Below, one piece after another: positions 8,552 to 17,651 of a stretch of DNA of 64,000 nucleotides (position 1 is its first letter; each line of letters opens with the position of its first letter). The notes under the pieces were generated by a model. It had not been told where the DNA came from. It saw only the letters and a program-made list of their open reading frames with translations, and searched no databases. The DNA is from Burkholderia anthina. Its GTDB lineage: Bacteria > Pseudomonadota > Gammaproteobacteria > Burkholderiales > Burkholderiaceae. The DNA lies in NCBI RefSeq assembly GCF_001547525.1, contig NZ_LNJP01000004.1, forward strand, positions 372,001 to 436,000, given 5' to 3'. Position numbers and translations under genes: made by a program.

Positions 8552-8625
8552 CGGATTATTGCTGATAGACATATTACGCGTTTATGCCTGACAGGAATAA
8601 TTTGCGTTTATTTCTCACAGAGATA
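8552..8625 (+). repeat. Three imperfect 22-nt direct repeats, 26-bp period, before hipB
   Basis: Copies begin at 8552, 8578 and 8604. The second and third share GCGTTTAT at the start and ACAG plus ATA later (about 16 of 22 positions). The first is more diverged (about 14 of 22 against the second). The second copy contains the short palindrome CCTGACAGG. HipB-type antitoxins are known to bind several spaced operators upstream of their own operon. If these are such sites, the hipB start should lie downstream of them, at 8632. Confidence 0.5.
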
Positions 8626-8631
8626 TACTGC

Positions 8632-8907
8632 ATGGATCGTATACCGAGCCCATGCCCCGTGAATCTCATCGTCAATACCCCCGTGCAACTGGCTGAAATC
8701 CTGTCGTCCGCACGTCAGGCCAAGGGGCTGACGCAAGCCGAAGCGGCGGCGCGCATCGGCGTCGGCCAGTCGCGCCTGTCGTCGCTCGAAACCACTCGCA
8801 CCGAAAGCCTGTCGCTCAGGCAGTTGCTCGAATTGACCGCGCTGTACGGTCTCGAACTCAGCATCCGCACGAAGGACGGGCGCGACGCTGCCAACGTCGA
8901 CTGGTAA
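8632..8907 (+). CDS. hipB: HipB-like antitoxin, XRE-type DNA-binding protein
   Basis: This 91-residue protein has a Cro/C1-type helix-turn-helix: LSSARQAKGLTQAEAAARIG followed by QSRLSSLE. In the HipBA type II system HipB dimers bind operators and hold HipA inactive. I chose the ATG at 8632. An in-frame ATG at 8584 would run through the repeat operators. The end, DAANVDW, resembles the C-terminal tail typical of HipB. hipA starts three bases after the stop, so the two are translationally coupled. Confidence 0.85.
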   Translation: MDRIPSPCPVNLIVNTPVQLAEILSSARQAKGLTQAEAAARIGVGQSRLSSLETTRTESLSLRQLLELTALYGLELSIRTKDGRDAANVDW

Positions 8908-8910
8908 TCG

Positions 8911-10245
8911 ATGGGACGCAAATCGCACGGCCGCGCGCTATCGATCTGGGCCAACGGCGTGCGGGTGGGAATCTGGCGGATTCCCGCGCGCGGCGACATG
9001 GAACTGCTGTACGACGCCGGATGGAAACAGTCGGACGCCGGCCGCCCGCTGTCGCTGTCGCTGCCGTTCGGCGTCGGCGATGCGCCGTTGCGCGGCGCGC
9101 GCGTCAATCACTACTTCGACAATCTGCTGCCGGACAGCGATGCAATTCGTCGGCGGCTTGCATCGCGGTTCGGCACGGCGACGATCGAGCCGTTCGATCT
9201 GCTCGCCGCGCTCGGCCGGGACTGCGTCGGCGCGGTGCAGTTGCTCGGCGAGGATGAAACCCCGGCAGGCCATGACCGGATCGACGGCACGCCGTTGTCC
9301 GACGACGAGGTGGCGCGCGTGCTCGATCAGGCGAGCGGGGCGGCGGGCGGTGCGCAGGACGACGACGATTTCCGCCTGTCGCTGGCCGGCGCGCAGGAAA
9401 AGACCGCGCTGCTGTTTCACGACGGGCGATGGATGCGTCCGCATGGCGCGACCCCGACGACGCATATTCTGAAGTTGCCGCTCGGGCTGGTCGGCAACAA
9501 GCGTGCGGATCTGACGACATCCGTCGAAAACGAATGGCTGTGCCTCGCGATCCTGCGTGCGTTCGGCCTGCCGACGGCGGAGGCCGACATCGTGCGTTTC
9601 GGCGCACACAAGGTGCTGTCGGTCACGCGCTTCGATCGCGCGCTGCATCGTGACGGCGGCTGGCTGTTGCGCTTGCCGCAAGAAGATTTCTGTCAGGCGC
9701 TCGGCGTGCCGCCGCATCTGAAATACGAATCGCAGGGTGGCCCCGGGGTGCCCGATCTGGCCGGCATCCTGCGCCGGTCGGAAACGGCGCAGGCCGACCT
9801 CGACACGTTGTTCACCGCGTTGGTGGTGTTCTGGATGCTTGCCGCACCGGACGGGCATGCGAAGAACTTCAGTCTGCGCCTGCTGCCGGGCGGCCGCTTC
9901 CGTCTGACGCCGCTCTACGACGTGATGTCGATCTGGCCGGTCGAGGGAGATGGCGCGAACCAGTGGTCGTGGCACAAGGCGAAGCTCGCGATGGCGGTGC
10001 ACGGCAAGCGCAAGCACTACGCGATGCGCGATATCACGCGCCGGCACTTCACTGCGATGGCGAAGCATTGCCTGCTTGGCGATATCGCGACACCGATCGT
10101 CGAACGGCTCGTCGCGATGACGCCGCACGTGATCGAATCGGTCGGCGCGACGTTGCCGGCCGGATTTCCGGCGAGGATCGCCGAACGCATTCTCGGCGGA
10201 TTGCGCTTCGCCGCGCAACGACTCGCCGACATGCCGCGGGAGTGA
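8911..10245 (+). CDS. hipA: HipA-like serine/threonine kinase toxin
   Basis: This 444-residue protein has the HipA N-terminal subdomain (about 1-110, with YFDNLLPDSDAIRRRL) and a kinase-like C-terminal domain. The catalytic segment reads PDGHAKNFS with the likely catalytic Asp D314 and K318/N319. The metal-binding Asp is D337 in PLYDVMS. The conserved phosphate-loop segment SLAGAQEK is present. E. coli HipA phosphorylates GltX (glutamyl-tRNA synthetase) and causes growth arrest and persistence. The target here is unknown. All key motifs are intact, so an active toxin is expected. Confidence 0.9.
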   Translation: MGRKSHGRALSIWANGVRVGIWRIPARGDMELLYDAGWKQSDAGRPLSLSLPFGVGDAPLRGARVNHYFDNLLPDSDAIRRRLASRFGTATIEPFDLLAALGRDCVGAVQLLGEDETPAGHDRIDGTPLSDDEVARVLDQASGAAGGAQDDDDFRLSLAGAQEKTALLFHDGRWMRPHGATPTTHILKLPLGLVGNKRADLTTSVENEWLCLAILRAFGLPTAEADIVRFGAHKVLSVTRFDRALHRDGGWLLRLPQEDFCQALGVPPHLKYESQGGPGVPDLAGILRRSETAQADLDTLFTALVVFWMLAAPDGHAKNFSLRLLPGGRFRLTPLYDVMSIWPVEGDGANQWSWHKAKLAMAVHGKRKHYAMRDITRRHFTAMAKHCLLGDIATPIVERLVAMTPHVIESVGATLPAGFPARIAERILGGLRFAAQRLADMPRE

Positions 10246-10583
10246 CCCGCCCCGGTTCCGCTCCGGGCCGGTGAAAGCCGGCGCATCCGCATTTTTCCGT
10301 TCCGGTTTGCGCGCCAGGAAACCCGAATCGATGGCATCGGGCGGAAATCGCGCGGCGCGCATATCGAGCACAGCTGCCGCCATTTACAGTGCCTGCTGCA
10401 TCGCAATAATTACAAAATTAAAGTCGATCAGTTTAACTCATCAATCAAGATTAATAATTCATTTAATTTTTAGATGGTTTTGTATTTAACTTGCGTCACG
10501 GGATGTTTGATTTTCGGTAATTCGAAAAAGCGGCAAGTATTCCGTAATGGAAATTCTCTCGATTGCACGAATAAGAGGAAATC
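10246..10583 (+). promoter_or_regulatory. AT-rich intergenic control region of oxalate decarboxylase
   Basis: This gene-free stretch holds an unusually AT-rich block at about 10395-10490 with many A and T runs, then the ribosome-binding site AAGAGGAAA just before the start at 10584. The composition suggests a promoter and perhaps a silencer-type (H-NS-like) binding region. I see no clear palindrome or terminator for hipA. Confidence 0.4.
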
Positions 10584-11840
10584 ATGACGAATCTTTCTCG
10601 ACGCAAGATGTTGACGAGCACGGCCGGCGCGATTGCCGCCGCGGGCATCGCGGTAACCGCGAAGGCCGCCTCGTTCGGTAATCCGGACAGCCCGCCGGAA
10701 GGCGCGGTGAATGTGCGCAACCGCCAGAGCCTGACCGATCCCGGGCCTAAAAATCCGGCCATCGCCAATCAATTCCCGTCTTTTCAGGATCCGCCGGCTA
10801 CCGATATCAACGGGATGCCGTTATTCTGGGCGTCTTTCAATAATGCGCATAAACGCATTCAAAATGGCGGATGGGCGCGCGAAGTCACGCAGGACGATTT
10901 CGCGATTTCCGAAACCATTTCCGGCGTCAACATGCGCCTGACGCGCGGCGGCATTCGCGAGATGCATTGGCACCAGCAGGCCGAGTGGGCGATCATGCTC
11001 GACGGCCGCTGCCGGATCACGGTGCTGGACGAACTCGGGCGCCCGTCGGTGCAGGACGTCAAGACCGGCGACCTCTGGTATTTCCCGCCCGGCCTGCCGC
11101 ATTCGCTGCAGGGCATCGGCAGCGACGGCGCCGAATTCTTGCTCGCATTCGATAACGGCCGCGCATCGGAATTCAACACGCTGTTGCTGACCGACTGGAT
11201 CGCGCATACGCCGCCCGACGTGCTCGCGCTGAACTTCGGCGTGCCGGCCGATGCGTTCCGGAACGTGCCGCTCGACAACCTGTGGATCTTCCAGGGCGAC
11301 GAACCGGGCCCGCTCGCGGACGCGCAGCGTGCGTCGGCCGCGTCGGCCGGCGCGCCGCCGCATCCGTTCGTCTTTTCGCTCGGCGACATGAAACCGGTCA
11401 GGAAGACGCGCGGCGGCGAGGTGCGGATCGCGGACAGCACCAACTTCAACGTGTCCACGACCGTCGCGGCGGCGCTCGTCACCGTGCACCCGGGCGGCAT
11501 GCGCGAGTTGCACTGGCACCCGAACGCCGACGAATGGCAGTACTACCTGCAAGGCGAGGCGCGGATGACCGTGTTCGACACGGGGCCGAAGGCGCAGACG
11601 GCCGACTTCCGCGCGGGCGACGTCGGCTACGTGAAGAAGAGCCTCGGGCACTACGTGCAGAACACCGGCAAGACCGACCTCGTATTCCTCGAGATCTTCA
11701 AGACCGACCGCTATGCGGAGGTGTCGCTGTCCGACTGGCTCGCGCACACGCCGCCGAAGCTCGTCGAAGCGCACCTGAACATCGCGCCCGACGTGATCGC
11801 ACGGTTTCCGCGCAACCGTCCCGACGTCGTGCCGCTGTGA
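10584..11840 (+). CDS. oxdC: Oxalate decarboxylase, bicupin, Tat-exported
   Basis: This 418-residue bicupin converts oxalate to formate and CO2. A twin-arginine signal SRRKML is followed by a hydrophobic core ending at KAASFG near residue 31, so the enzyme should be exported folded. Cupin 1 has Mn ligands H128, H130 (in EMHWH), E134 and H173 (LPH). Cupin 2 repeats this with ELHWHPNADEW and GHYVQ. A Glu (E196) in the loop SEFNT matches the lid glutamate that separates decarboxylases from oxidases. The ribosome-binding site is good. An Mn(II) transporter follows on the same strand. Confidence 0.9.
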   Translation: MTNLSRRKMLTSTAGAIAAAGIAVTAKAASFGNPDSPPEGAVNVRNRQSLTDPGPKNPAIANQFPSFQDPPATDINGMPLFWASFNNAHKRIQNGGWAREVTQDDFAISETISGVNMRLTRGGIREMHWHQQAEWAIMLDGRCRITVLDELGRPSVQDVKTGDLWYFPPGLPHSLQGIGSDGAEFLLAFDNGRASEFNTLLLTDWIAHTPPDVLALNFGVPADAFRNVPLDNLWIFQGDEPGPLADAQRASAASAGAPPHPFVFSLGDMKPVRKTRGGEVRIADSTNFNVSTTVAAALVTVHPGGMRELHWHPNADEWQYYLQGEARMTVFDTGPKAQTADFRAGDVGYVKKSLGHYVQNTGKTDLVFLEIFKTDRYAEVSLSDWLAHTPPKLVEAHLNIAPDVIARFPRNRPDVVPL

Positions 11841-11937
11841 CGCCGCCGGCGTCCTGCCATGGCCGGCACGCGGCATGCCGGTTGTGGCGGGGCGCGATCC
11901 CTGAGTCAGCCGTCCTCATTCGAACGGAACACTTGCC

Positions 11938-13245
11938 ATGATTCCCGTCCCGAGCAAACCTGCCGGCGGCTTTGCGCTGCCGGGCCTGTCCACCGAGCAT
12001 ACAGACGGCGCGGCGCGTGCCGCGCTGGAAGGGCGCCGCACCGGCGTCGCCGCGTTGCTGCCGTTCGTCGGCCCGGCCGTGATCGCATCCATCGGCTACA
12101 TGGATCCCGGCAACTTCGCGACCAACATCCAGGCCGGCGCCGCGTACGGATACCGGCTGCTGTGGGTCGTACTGGCCGCGAACGCGATCGCGATGCTGTT
12201 CCAGGCGATGTCGGCGAAGCTCGGCATCGTGACCGGCCGCAATCTCGCCGAGCTGTGCCGCGACCGCTTTCCCGCGCCGGTCGTGTGGGGCATGTGGGTG
12301 GCGTCGGAGATCGCAGCGATGGCGACCGATCTCGCCGAATTCCTCGGCGGCGCGCTCGCGTTCGGGTTGTTGTGTCACCTGTCGCTGTTCGCGGGGATGA
12401 TCGCGACCGCGTTCGCGACCTGCGCGATCCTCGCGCTCGAAAAACGCGGCTTCCGGCCGCTGGAGGCGGCGATCGCCGCATTGGTCGGAGTGATCGGCGC
12501 GTGCTATCTCGGCGAACTGCTGATCGCGCCGCAGGACTGGCATGCGGCCGCGTTCCATCTGGTGGTCCCGCAGATTCCGGATCATGCGGCGCTGACGATC
12601 GCGGTCGGCATCATCGGCGCGACGATCATGCCGCACACGCTGTATCTGCATTCGGGCCTCACGCAGGATCGCACCGCGCCGCGCGACGACGCCGAGCGGC
12701 GGCGGCTCGTGCGTTTTTCGAACCGCGAGGTCGTGGTCGCGCTCGGGCTCGCCGGGTTCGTGAATCTCGCGATGGTGATGATGGCGTCGTCCGCGTTTCA
12801 TGCGGCCGCGCCGGGCATGACCGACATCGGCGACGCCTATCACACGCTGATCCCGGTGCTCGGGCCGGCGGCCGGCGCGCTGTTTCTCGTCGCGTTGCTG
12901 ACGTCGGGCGTGTCGAGCTCGGTGGTCGGCACGATGGCGGGGCAGGTCGTGATGCAGGGCTTCATCCACCGCCGGATGTCGATCTGGGTGCGGCGCGCGG
13001 TGACGATCGCGCCCGCGTTCGTGGTGGTGGCATTGGGCTGCGACGTCACGCGCGCGATGGTGGCGAGCCAGGTCGTGTTGAGCTTCGTGCTGCCGATGCC
13101 GATGATCGCGCTGCTGCTGCTGTCGGCGCGCACGGATGTGATGGGCGCTTACGCGATGCGGATGCCGCTGCGGATCGTCGCCGGCGCGGCGACGGTCGTG
13201 ATCGTCGGGCTGAATGCATACCTGGCGTGGGCGGCATTCAATTGA
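11938..13245 (+). CDS. mntH: Nramp-family Mn(II)/divalent metal transporter
   Basis: This 435-residue inner-membrane protein has about eleven helices. The helix 1 metal-site motif DPGN is at residues 56-59, and the helix 6 motif appears as ATIMPHTLYLHSG; both are diagnostic of Nramp/MntH proton-coupled Mn(II) or Fe(II) importers. It starts 97 bp after the oxalate decarboxylase, an Mn enzyme, on the same strand. A 6-bp hairpin at 11863-11881 lies between. Co-transcription and a role in supplying Mn to OxdC are inferences from this pairing. Tat export requires the metal to be loaded in the cytoplasm, which fits. Confidence 0.88.
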   Translation: MIPVPSKPAGGFALPGLSTEHTDGAARAALEGRRTGVAALLPFVGPAVIASIGYMDPGNFATNIQAGAAYGYRLLWVVLAANAIAMLFQAMSAKLGIVTGRNLAELCRDRFPAPVVWGMWVASEIAAMATDLAEFLGGALAFGLLCHLSLFAGMIATAFATCAILALEKRGFRPLEAAIAALVGVIGACYLGELLIAPQDWHAAAFHLVVPQIPDHAALTIAVGIIGATIMPHTLYLHSGLTQDRTAPRDDAERRRLVRFSNREVVVALGLAGFVNLAMVMMASSAFHAAAPGMTDIGDAYHTLIPVLGPAAGALFLVALLTSGVSSSVVGTMAGQVVMQGFIHRRMSIWVRRAVTIAPAFVVVALGCDVTRAMVASQVVLSFVLPMPMIALLLLSARTDVMGAYAMRMPLRIVAGAATVVIVGLNAYLAWAAFN

Positions 13246-13356
13246 ACGGGTGCGGGCGGCCGCCTGCTGCCGCATGTCCGGCGCCCCGCGCGGCCGCCGG
13301 ATCGCGTGGCACTGCCGGCCGCCGACGCGCGTCGCGGCCAGCGCGGGCGGCCGCGA

Positions 13357-14946
13357 TTACTTCGCGAGCGTGCGGTACGACACGAGGTCGTTGATCGGCC
13401 CGATTTCGGGCCCGGTCGCGCCGGGGCGCGTGGCGACCTGCACGACCTTCTCGAACATGATGATGAACGGCGAGTTCGCGAGCACGGCCTTCTGCAGCGC
13501 CTCGTAACGCTGCGCGCGCTTCGCGGGCGACGGCTCGACGAGCGCGGCCTCGGTGTCCTTCGTCAGTTGCGGAATGTCCCAGCCGTTGCGCCATGCGAGC
13601 ATCTTGGTCGGCGACTGGTCCGAGTTGTCCGGATTCCACGCGAAGCCGCGCGCGTTGCTGTTCGGGTCCATGTAGTCGGGCGACCATTCGCCGATGAAGA
13701 TGTCGTGCTGGCGTGCGCGGTACTTGCCGATCGCCTGCTTCGCGTCGCCCGGGATCAGCTTCACGCGGATGCCCGCCTGCGCGAAGTTCGCCTGCAGCGC
13801 CTGCGCGATCTCGAGGTACGGATAGTCGTTCGGCATGTCCATCGTCACGTCGAAGCCGTTCGGCAAGCCGGCCTTCGCGAGCAGCGCCTTCGCCTTCGCG
13901 ACGTCCTGCCGGTACGGCCGTGCGTTCAGCGTGCCGAGGAAGCCTTCGGGCAGGAAGGTCTGATGCACCTTGTAGGTCGTGCTGACGATGTTGCGCTGGA
14001 TGCCGTCGTAATCGACGAGCCACTTCATCGCCTGCTGCACCTCGGGCTTCGCGAGGTTCGGGTTCTTCGTGTTCAGGCTCAGGTACAGCAGGGCGGACAC
14101 CGGCCACGACGCGACCTTGATCTTGCCGGCCTTCGACAGTGCGGCGAGGCTGTCGGGGCTCAGGTTGCGCGCGGCGTCGGCGTCGCCGTTCTCCAGCAGC
14201 AGCCGTTGCGCGGAGGCTTCGGGCACGTGGCGCAGCACGACGCGCTTCATCGGGTACGGCGTGCGGTATTTGTCGAAACGCTGCAGCACGATGGTCTCGT
14301 TCGGCGTCCACTTGACGAGCTGGTACGGGCCCGAGCCCGCGTCGTTCGTGCGCAGCCAGCCGCTGCCGAGATCGTTGCCCTGCTGGTGCGACAGCAGCAG
14401 CTTCTTGTCGAAAACCGATGCCGGGCATGCGCTCAGCACGTTGAGCACGAAGCTCGGCGCGTACTTGCGGTCGGTTTCTAGCACGACGGTTTGCGGATCG
14501 ACCACGCGTACCTTCTGCGTCACGTTCGCCTTCGTGAGGCCGAGATCGGCGAGCACGCCGGCGGGCCCCTTGTCGAGCAGGATGGTGCGCTGCAGCGACC
14601 ACGCGACGTCGTCGGCGGTGATCGGGTTGCCGGAATGGAACGTGAGGCCGGGGCGCAGCTTGAACGTGTAGGTCACGCCGTCGGCGCCGACCGTCCACGA
14701 TTGCGCGATCTGTCCGTCGAAGCGCGTCGGGTCCTTCAGGTCGACGCGCACCAGCCGCTCGTAGGTGTTCGCGACGTATTCGGACGGCACCAGCTCGTAG
14801 ATCCCGCTCGGGTCGAGGGTCGTGAATTCGCCGAGCTGCGTGGCGACGACGAAGATGCCGGGCGGCGTGGCTGCCTGCGCCGGCAGCGCCGGAACAAGCG
14901 CGACGAGCGCGGCGCTGACGAACAGCCGGGACAGCAGGTGCTTCAT
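13357..14946 (-). CDS. Orphan peptide-binding protein, paralogue of DdpA
   Basis: This 529-residue family 5 solute-binding protein has a signal peptide ending at PAQA near residue 26. It is strikingly similar to the DdpA protein at 5263-6864: for example LLLSHQQGND, YKVHQTFLPEGFLGTLNA and QVATRPG occur in both, and the proteins align end to end with few length differences. No permease or ATPase genes flank it. I start at ATG 14946, where the signal peptide begins. It probably feeds the same ABC importer with a different ligand. Confidence 0.87.
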   Translation of the reverse strand: MKHLLSRLFVSAALVALVPALPAQAATPPGIFVVATQLGEFTTLDPSGIYELVPSEYVANTYERLVRVDLKDPTRFDGQIAQSWTVGADGVTYTFKLRPGLTFHSGNPITADDVAWSLQRTILLDKGPAGVLADLGLTKANVTQKVRVVDPQTVVLETDRKYAPSFVLNVLSACPASVFDKKLLLSHQQGNDLGSGWLRTNDAGSGPYQLVKWTPNETIVLQRFDKYRTPYPMKRVVLRHVPEASAQRLLLENGDADAARNLSPDSLAALSKAGKIKVASWPVSALLYLSLNTKNPNLAKPEVQQAMKWLVDYDGIQRNIVSTTYKVHQTFLPEGFLGTLNARPYRQDVAKAKALLAKAGLPNGFDVTMDMPNDYPYLEIAQALQANFAQAGIRVKLIPGDAKQAIGKYRARQHDIFIGEWSPDYMDPNSNARGFAWNPDNSDQSPTKMLAWRNGWDIPQLTKDTEAALVEPSPAKRAQRYEALQKAVLANSPFIIMFEKVVQVATRPGATGPEIGPINDLVSYRTLAK

Positions 14947-15044
14947 GCGGGCTCCATCGAAAGGGAATCGTGGTGCGATTCTCTCATCGACGGGCACCCG
15001 GATGAAAATATTCGGCAGGTGCGCCGGGTGGCGCACAGCGGCGG

Positions 15045-15062
15045 GCCGGGCGAGCGCCCGGC
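15045..15062 (-). terminator. Hairpin after small lipoprotein gene
   Basis: GCCGGGC (15045-15051) and GCCCGGC (15056-15062) form a 7-bp GC stem with a 4-nt loop, 10 bp past the stop of the lipoprotein gene. No T tract follows, so intrinsic termination is uncertain. Confidence 0.4.
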
Positions 15063-15072
15063 GCCGGGGGCG

Positions 15073-15405
15073 TCAGATCGCGCAGCGCGCGATCGCGAAG
15101 CGCATCGCTTCCTCGGCCGGCTCGTTGCCGGAGCCGCGCACGACCTTGATCACCGAGCCGCTGCCCGACGGCGTCAGCGTGACGAAGTAGGAATTCGAGC
15201 CGACGGCGATGTCGGTCACGCCGTTGTGCTGCGATTGCTCGGTGCCCGACAGGCGGCTGTCGAGGCAGTTCGCGACCGCGTAGGCCGGACGTTGCGACGA
15301 CACGTAGATCATCGGTGCGGCGCCCGAGTCGGCGGAGTCGGACGAGGGCGCGGAACCGCAGGCGGCGAGCAGCGCGGCGGGAAGGAGCAGCAGGAATCGT
15401 TTCAT
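15073..15405 (-). CDS. Small lipoprotein of unknown function
   Basis: This 110-residue protein has a lipoprotein signal peptide with lipobox LLAAC and lipidated Cys at residue 16. The mature part is Ser/Gly/Ala-rich at first, then has a compact region with VTLTPSGSGSVIKVVRG. I do not recognise a characterised family, though similar small lipoproteins are common in Burkholderia. I chose the ATG at 15405 because the signal peptide starts there. It is not clearly linked to its neighbours. Confidence 0.75.
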   Translation of the reverse strand: MKRFLLLLPAALLAACGSAPSSDSADSGAAPMIYVSSQRPAYAVANCLDSRLSGTEQSQHNGVTDIAVGSNSYFVTLTPSGSGSVIKVVRGSGNEPAEEAMRFAIARCAI

Positions 15406-15687
15406 GGTCGGCGTCGGATGTCTCGTGTCGAGGCTGGGGCGCGGGGTGGCGAAACGCGAAGCTTCGCGACGAAACCGCCCGGAATCGGGCCGCTTTTGAC
15501 GGACGACGAGACGGCAGGCGGCTGACGACGGAGTATACCCGCAGCATCCGACGCCGTTGGCGCGTTGAAACGATTCGATACAACACGGGCTCGCTGCCGC
15601 ACGGGCGCCTGACGATGGTGCCGCCATGACGGGCGAGTCCCGCCGCCCTCGCGACGCAGGCGCTGCGTCCCGCGCAGCGAACGCCGA

Positions 15688-17247
15688 TCAATGCGCGCCG
15701 GCCGCGGCCGCATCGGCATCGCCGCCGCCCGAGCGCACCGGTTTCGTGATCCAGATCAGCGGGATGATCGCGATGAAGATGACCGCCGACACGTAGAAGA
15801 TGTCGTTCAATCCCATCACGGCCGCCTGCGAATCGACCGATGCATTGAAGAACGCGAGCGCCGAATCGGGGCTCAGGTGCAGCAGCGAACGGGTCGTGTC
15901 GAGCTGCTGCGTGAAGACCGGATTGGTGACGCTCGCCTGTTCGGTGAGCCGCACGTGATGCAGGATCGTGCGGTCGTTCCACGCATTGCTGATCAGCGAC
16001 GTCCCCACCGCGCCGCAGAACGTGCGGCCGAAATTCGACAGGCCGGCCGCGGCCGGAATCTTCTCAGGCGGCAGCCCGGACAGGATGATCGACGTCAGCG
16101 GCACGAAGAACATCGCCATCGGAATGCCTTGCAGCAGCGTCGGCAGCACCAGATCCCAGCGCGACACGTCGGTGTAGAACGTCGTGCGCATCATGAACAC
16201 GACCGCGAAGCCGACGAACGCAAGCGTCGCGATATAGCGCGGATCGGTGCGCGGCAGCAGACGCCCCATGACCGGCGTGAGCAGGATCGCGAACAGCCCG
16301 AGCGGCGCGGTGGCGAGCCCCGAATCGACCGCCCGGTAGCCGAGATAGCCCTGCATCCATTGCGGCAGCAGCACGAGCGTGCCGAAGAACATCCCGTACG
16401 CGACGGAGATCGCGATCGTGCCGCCCGCGAAGTTGCGCTGCGTGAAGAGCCGCAGGTCGACGATCGGGTTGGCCTCGTTCAGCTCCCACACGAGGAAGAA
16501 CGCGAAGCCGATCAGCGCGACGATGCCCAGCGCGACGACGACGGGTGAATTGAACCAGTCGAGATCCTTGCCCTTGTCGAGCATGATCTGCAGCGACGCG
16601 ACCCACAGCACGAGCAGGAGCAGGCCGACCGTATCGATCGGCAGGCGGCGCGTGGCCGATTCGCGATCGCGGAACACGAACCACGTGACGGCCGCCGCGA
16701 AGAAGCCGACCGGGATGTTGATGTAGAAGATCCACGACCAGTTGTAGTCGTAGGTGATCCAGCCGCCGAGCGACGGCCCGGCGATCGGGCCGACGAGCGC
16801 CGTCATCGACCACAGCGCGAGCGCGGTCGACGACTTCTGCCGCGGCCACGCGCCGAGCAGCAGCGCCTGCGACAGCGGCGCGAGCGGCCCCGCGACCGCG
16901 CCTTGCAGGATCCGCGCGGCGAGCAGCGTCGGCAGGTTCGGCGCGATCCCGCACAGCCACGACGCGAACACGAACAGCAGGATCGACGCGACGAACAGGC
17001 GTACCTGGCCGAAGCGCTGCGTGAGCCAGCCGGTCAGCGGAATCGATACCGCGTTCGCGGCCGCGAAGATCGTGATCACCCACGTGCCTTCATCGACGGA
17101 CACGCCGAGGTCGCCCGAGATCGTCGGGATCGCGACGTTCGCGATCGACGAATCGAGAACGTTCATGAACATGGCGAGCGATACCGCGATCGTGCCGATC
17201 GCGAGCTTGCCGCCCGACAGCGGTGCCTGGGGTGACGGAGATGACAT
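15688..17247 (-). CDS. EmrB/QacA-type MFS multidrug exporter (DHA2, 14 TM)
   Basis: This 519-residue transporter of the 14-helix drug:H+ antiporter family has motif D1-like FMNVLDSSIANVAIPTISG in helix 1, WVITIFAAANAVSIPLTGWL in helix 2, and motif C-like GPIAGPSLGGW in helix 5. EmrB usually works with a periplasmic EmrA adaptor and an outer-membrane channel, and neither is adjacent. The ATG at 17247 is the best start; upstream in-frame sequence is Arg/Pro-rich and looks non-coding. The closest upstream gene is a LysR regulator on the same strand, 404 bp away. Confidence 0.87.
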   Translation of the reverse strand: MSSPSPQAPLSGGKLAIGTIAVSLAMFMNVLDSSIANVAIPTISGDLGVSVDEGTWVITIFAAANAVSIPLTGWLTQRFGQVRLFVASILLFVFASWLCGIAPNLPTLLAARILQGAVAGPLAPLSQALLLGAWPRQKSSTALALWSMTALVGPIAGPSLGGWITYDYNWSWIFYINIPVGFFAAAVTWFVFRDRESATRRLPIDTVGLLLLVLWVASLQIMLDKGKDLDWFNSPVVVALGIVALIGFAFFLVWELNEANPIVDLRLFTQRNFAGGTIAISVAYGMFFGTLVLLPQWMQGYLGYRAVDSGLATAPLGLFAILLTPVMGRLLPRTDPRYIATLAFVGFAVVFMMRTTFYTDVSRWDLVLPTLLQGIPMAMFFVPLTSIILSGLPPEKIPAAAGLSNFGRTFCGAVGTSLISNAWNDRTILHHVRLTEQASVTNPVFTQQLDTTRSLLHLSPDSALAFFNASVDSQAAVMGLNDIFYVSAVIFIAIIPLIWITKPVRSGGGDADAAAAGAH

Positions 17248-17651
17248 GGGGTTCCTGCGTGATGAAAGGGAGCCGGCCGTGCGCGCCAGCGGTCGCGCAC
17301 GCGCGTGCGGCGCCGGCGCGGGCGAGCCGCGTTGCGGGCGGACACGCACGGCGTGCGAGCGGCCCGGCAAGCGGAGGGCCGTCCGCGCGCAGCGTGCGGT
17401 TCAGGCGTTCAAGCGGATCGGCGAAGCCGTGACGGGCTTCGGCAAGCAGGCAGGCCGGTCAGGAAGGCGCGACGCGCGTGACGCGTCGGCGGGCAGCGTT
17501 CACGTGGCTGCCGTAGCATGTGTGGTCGTTTTTCATCGCCACAGGCTAACGATGCGGCGAACGGCGATCAACGCCTGCGTGCTCATTAATTCCTTTCTTG
17601 CGCCGCAATAATGCAGCGGGCGCGCATCGATTGTCGGTCGTGCCGGGCTCG
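17248..17651. other. Intergenic region between EmrB-like and LysR genes
   Basis: I see no gene here. It should hold the promoter of the exporter. The one notable element is an inverted repeat, GACGCG (17471-17476) with CGCGTC (17482-17487), which could be an operator or a hairpin in the leader. Confidence in any function is low. Confidence 0.4.

Noticed and set aside
8584..8631. Earlier start for hipB at 8584
   Set aside because: It would put the operator-like repeats inside the coding region and add 16 residues not typical of HipB.
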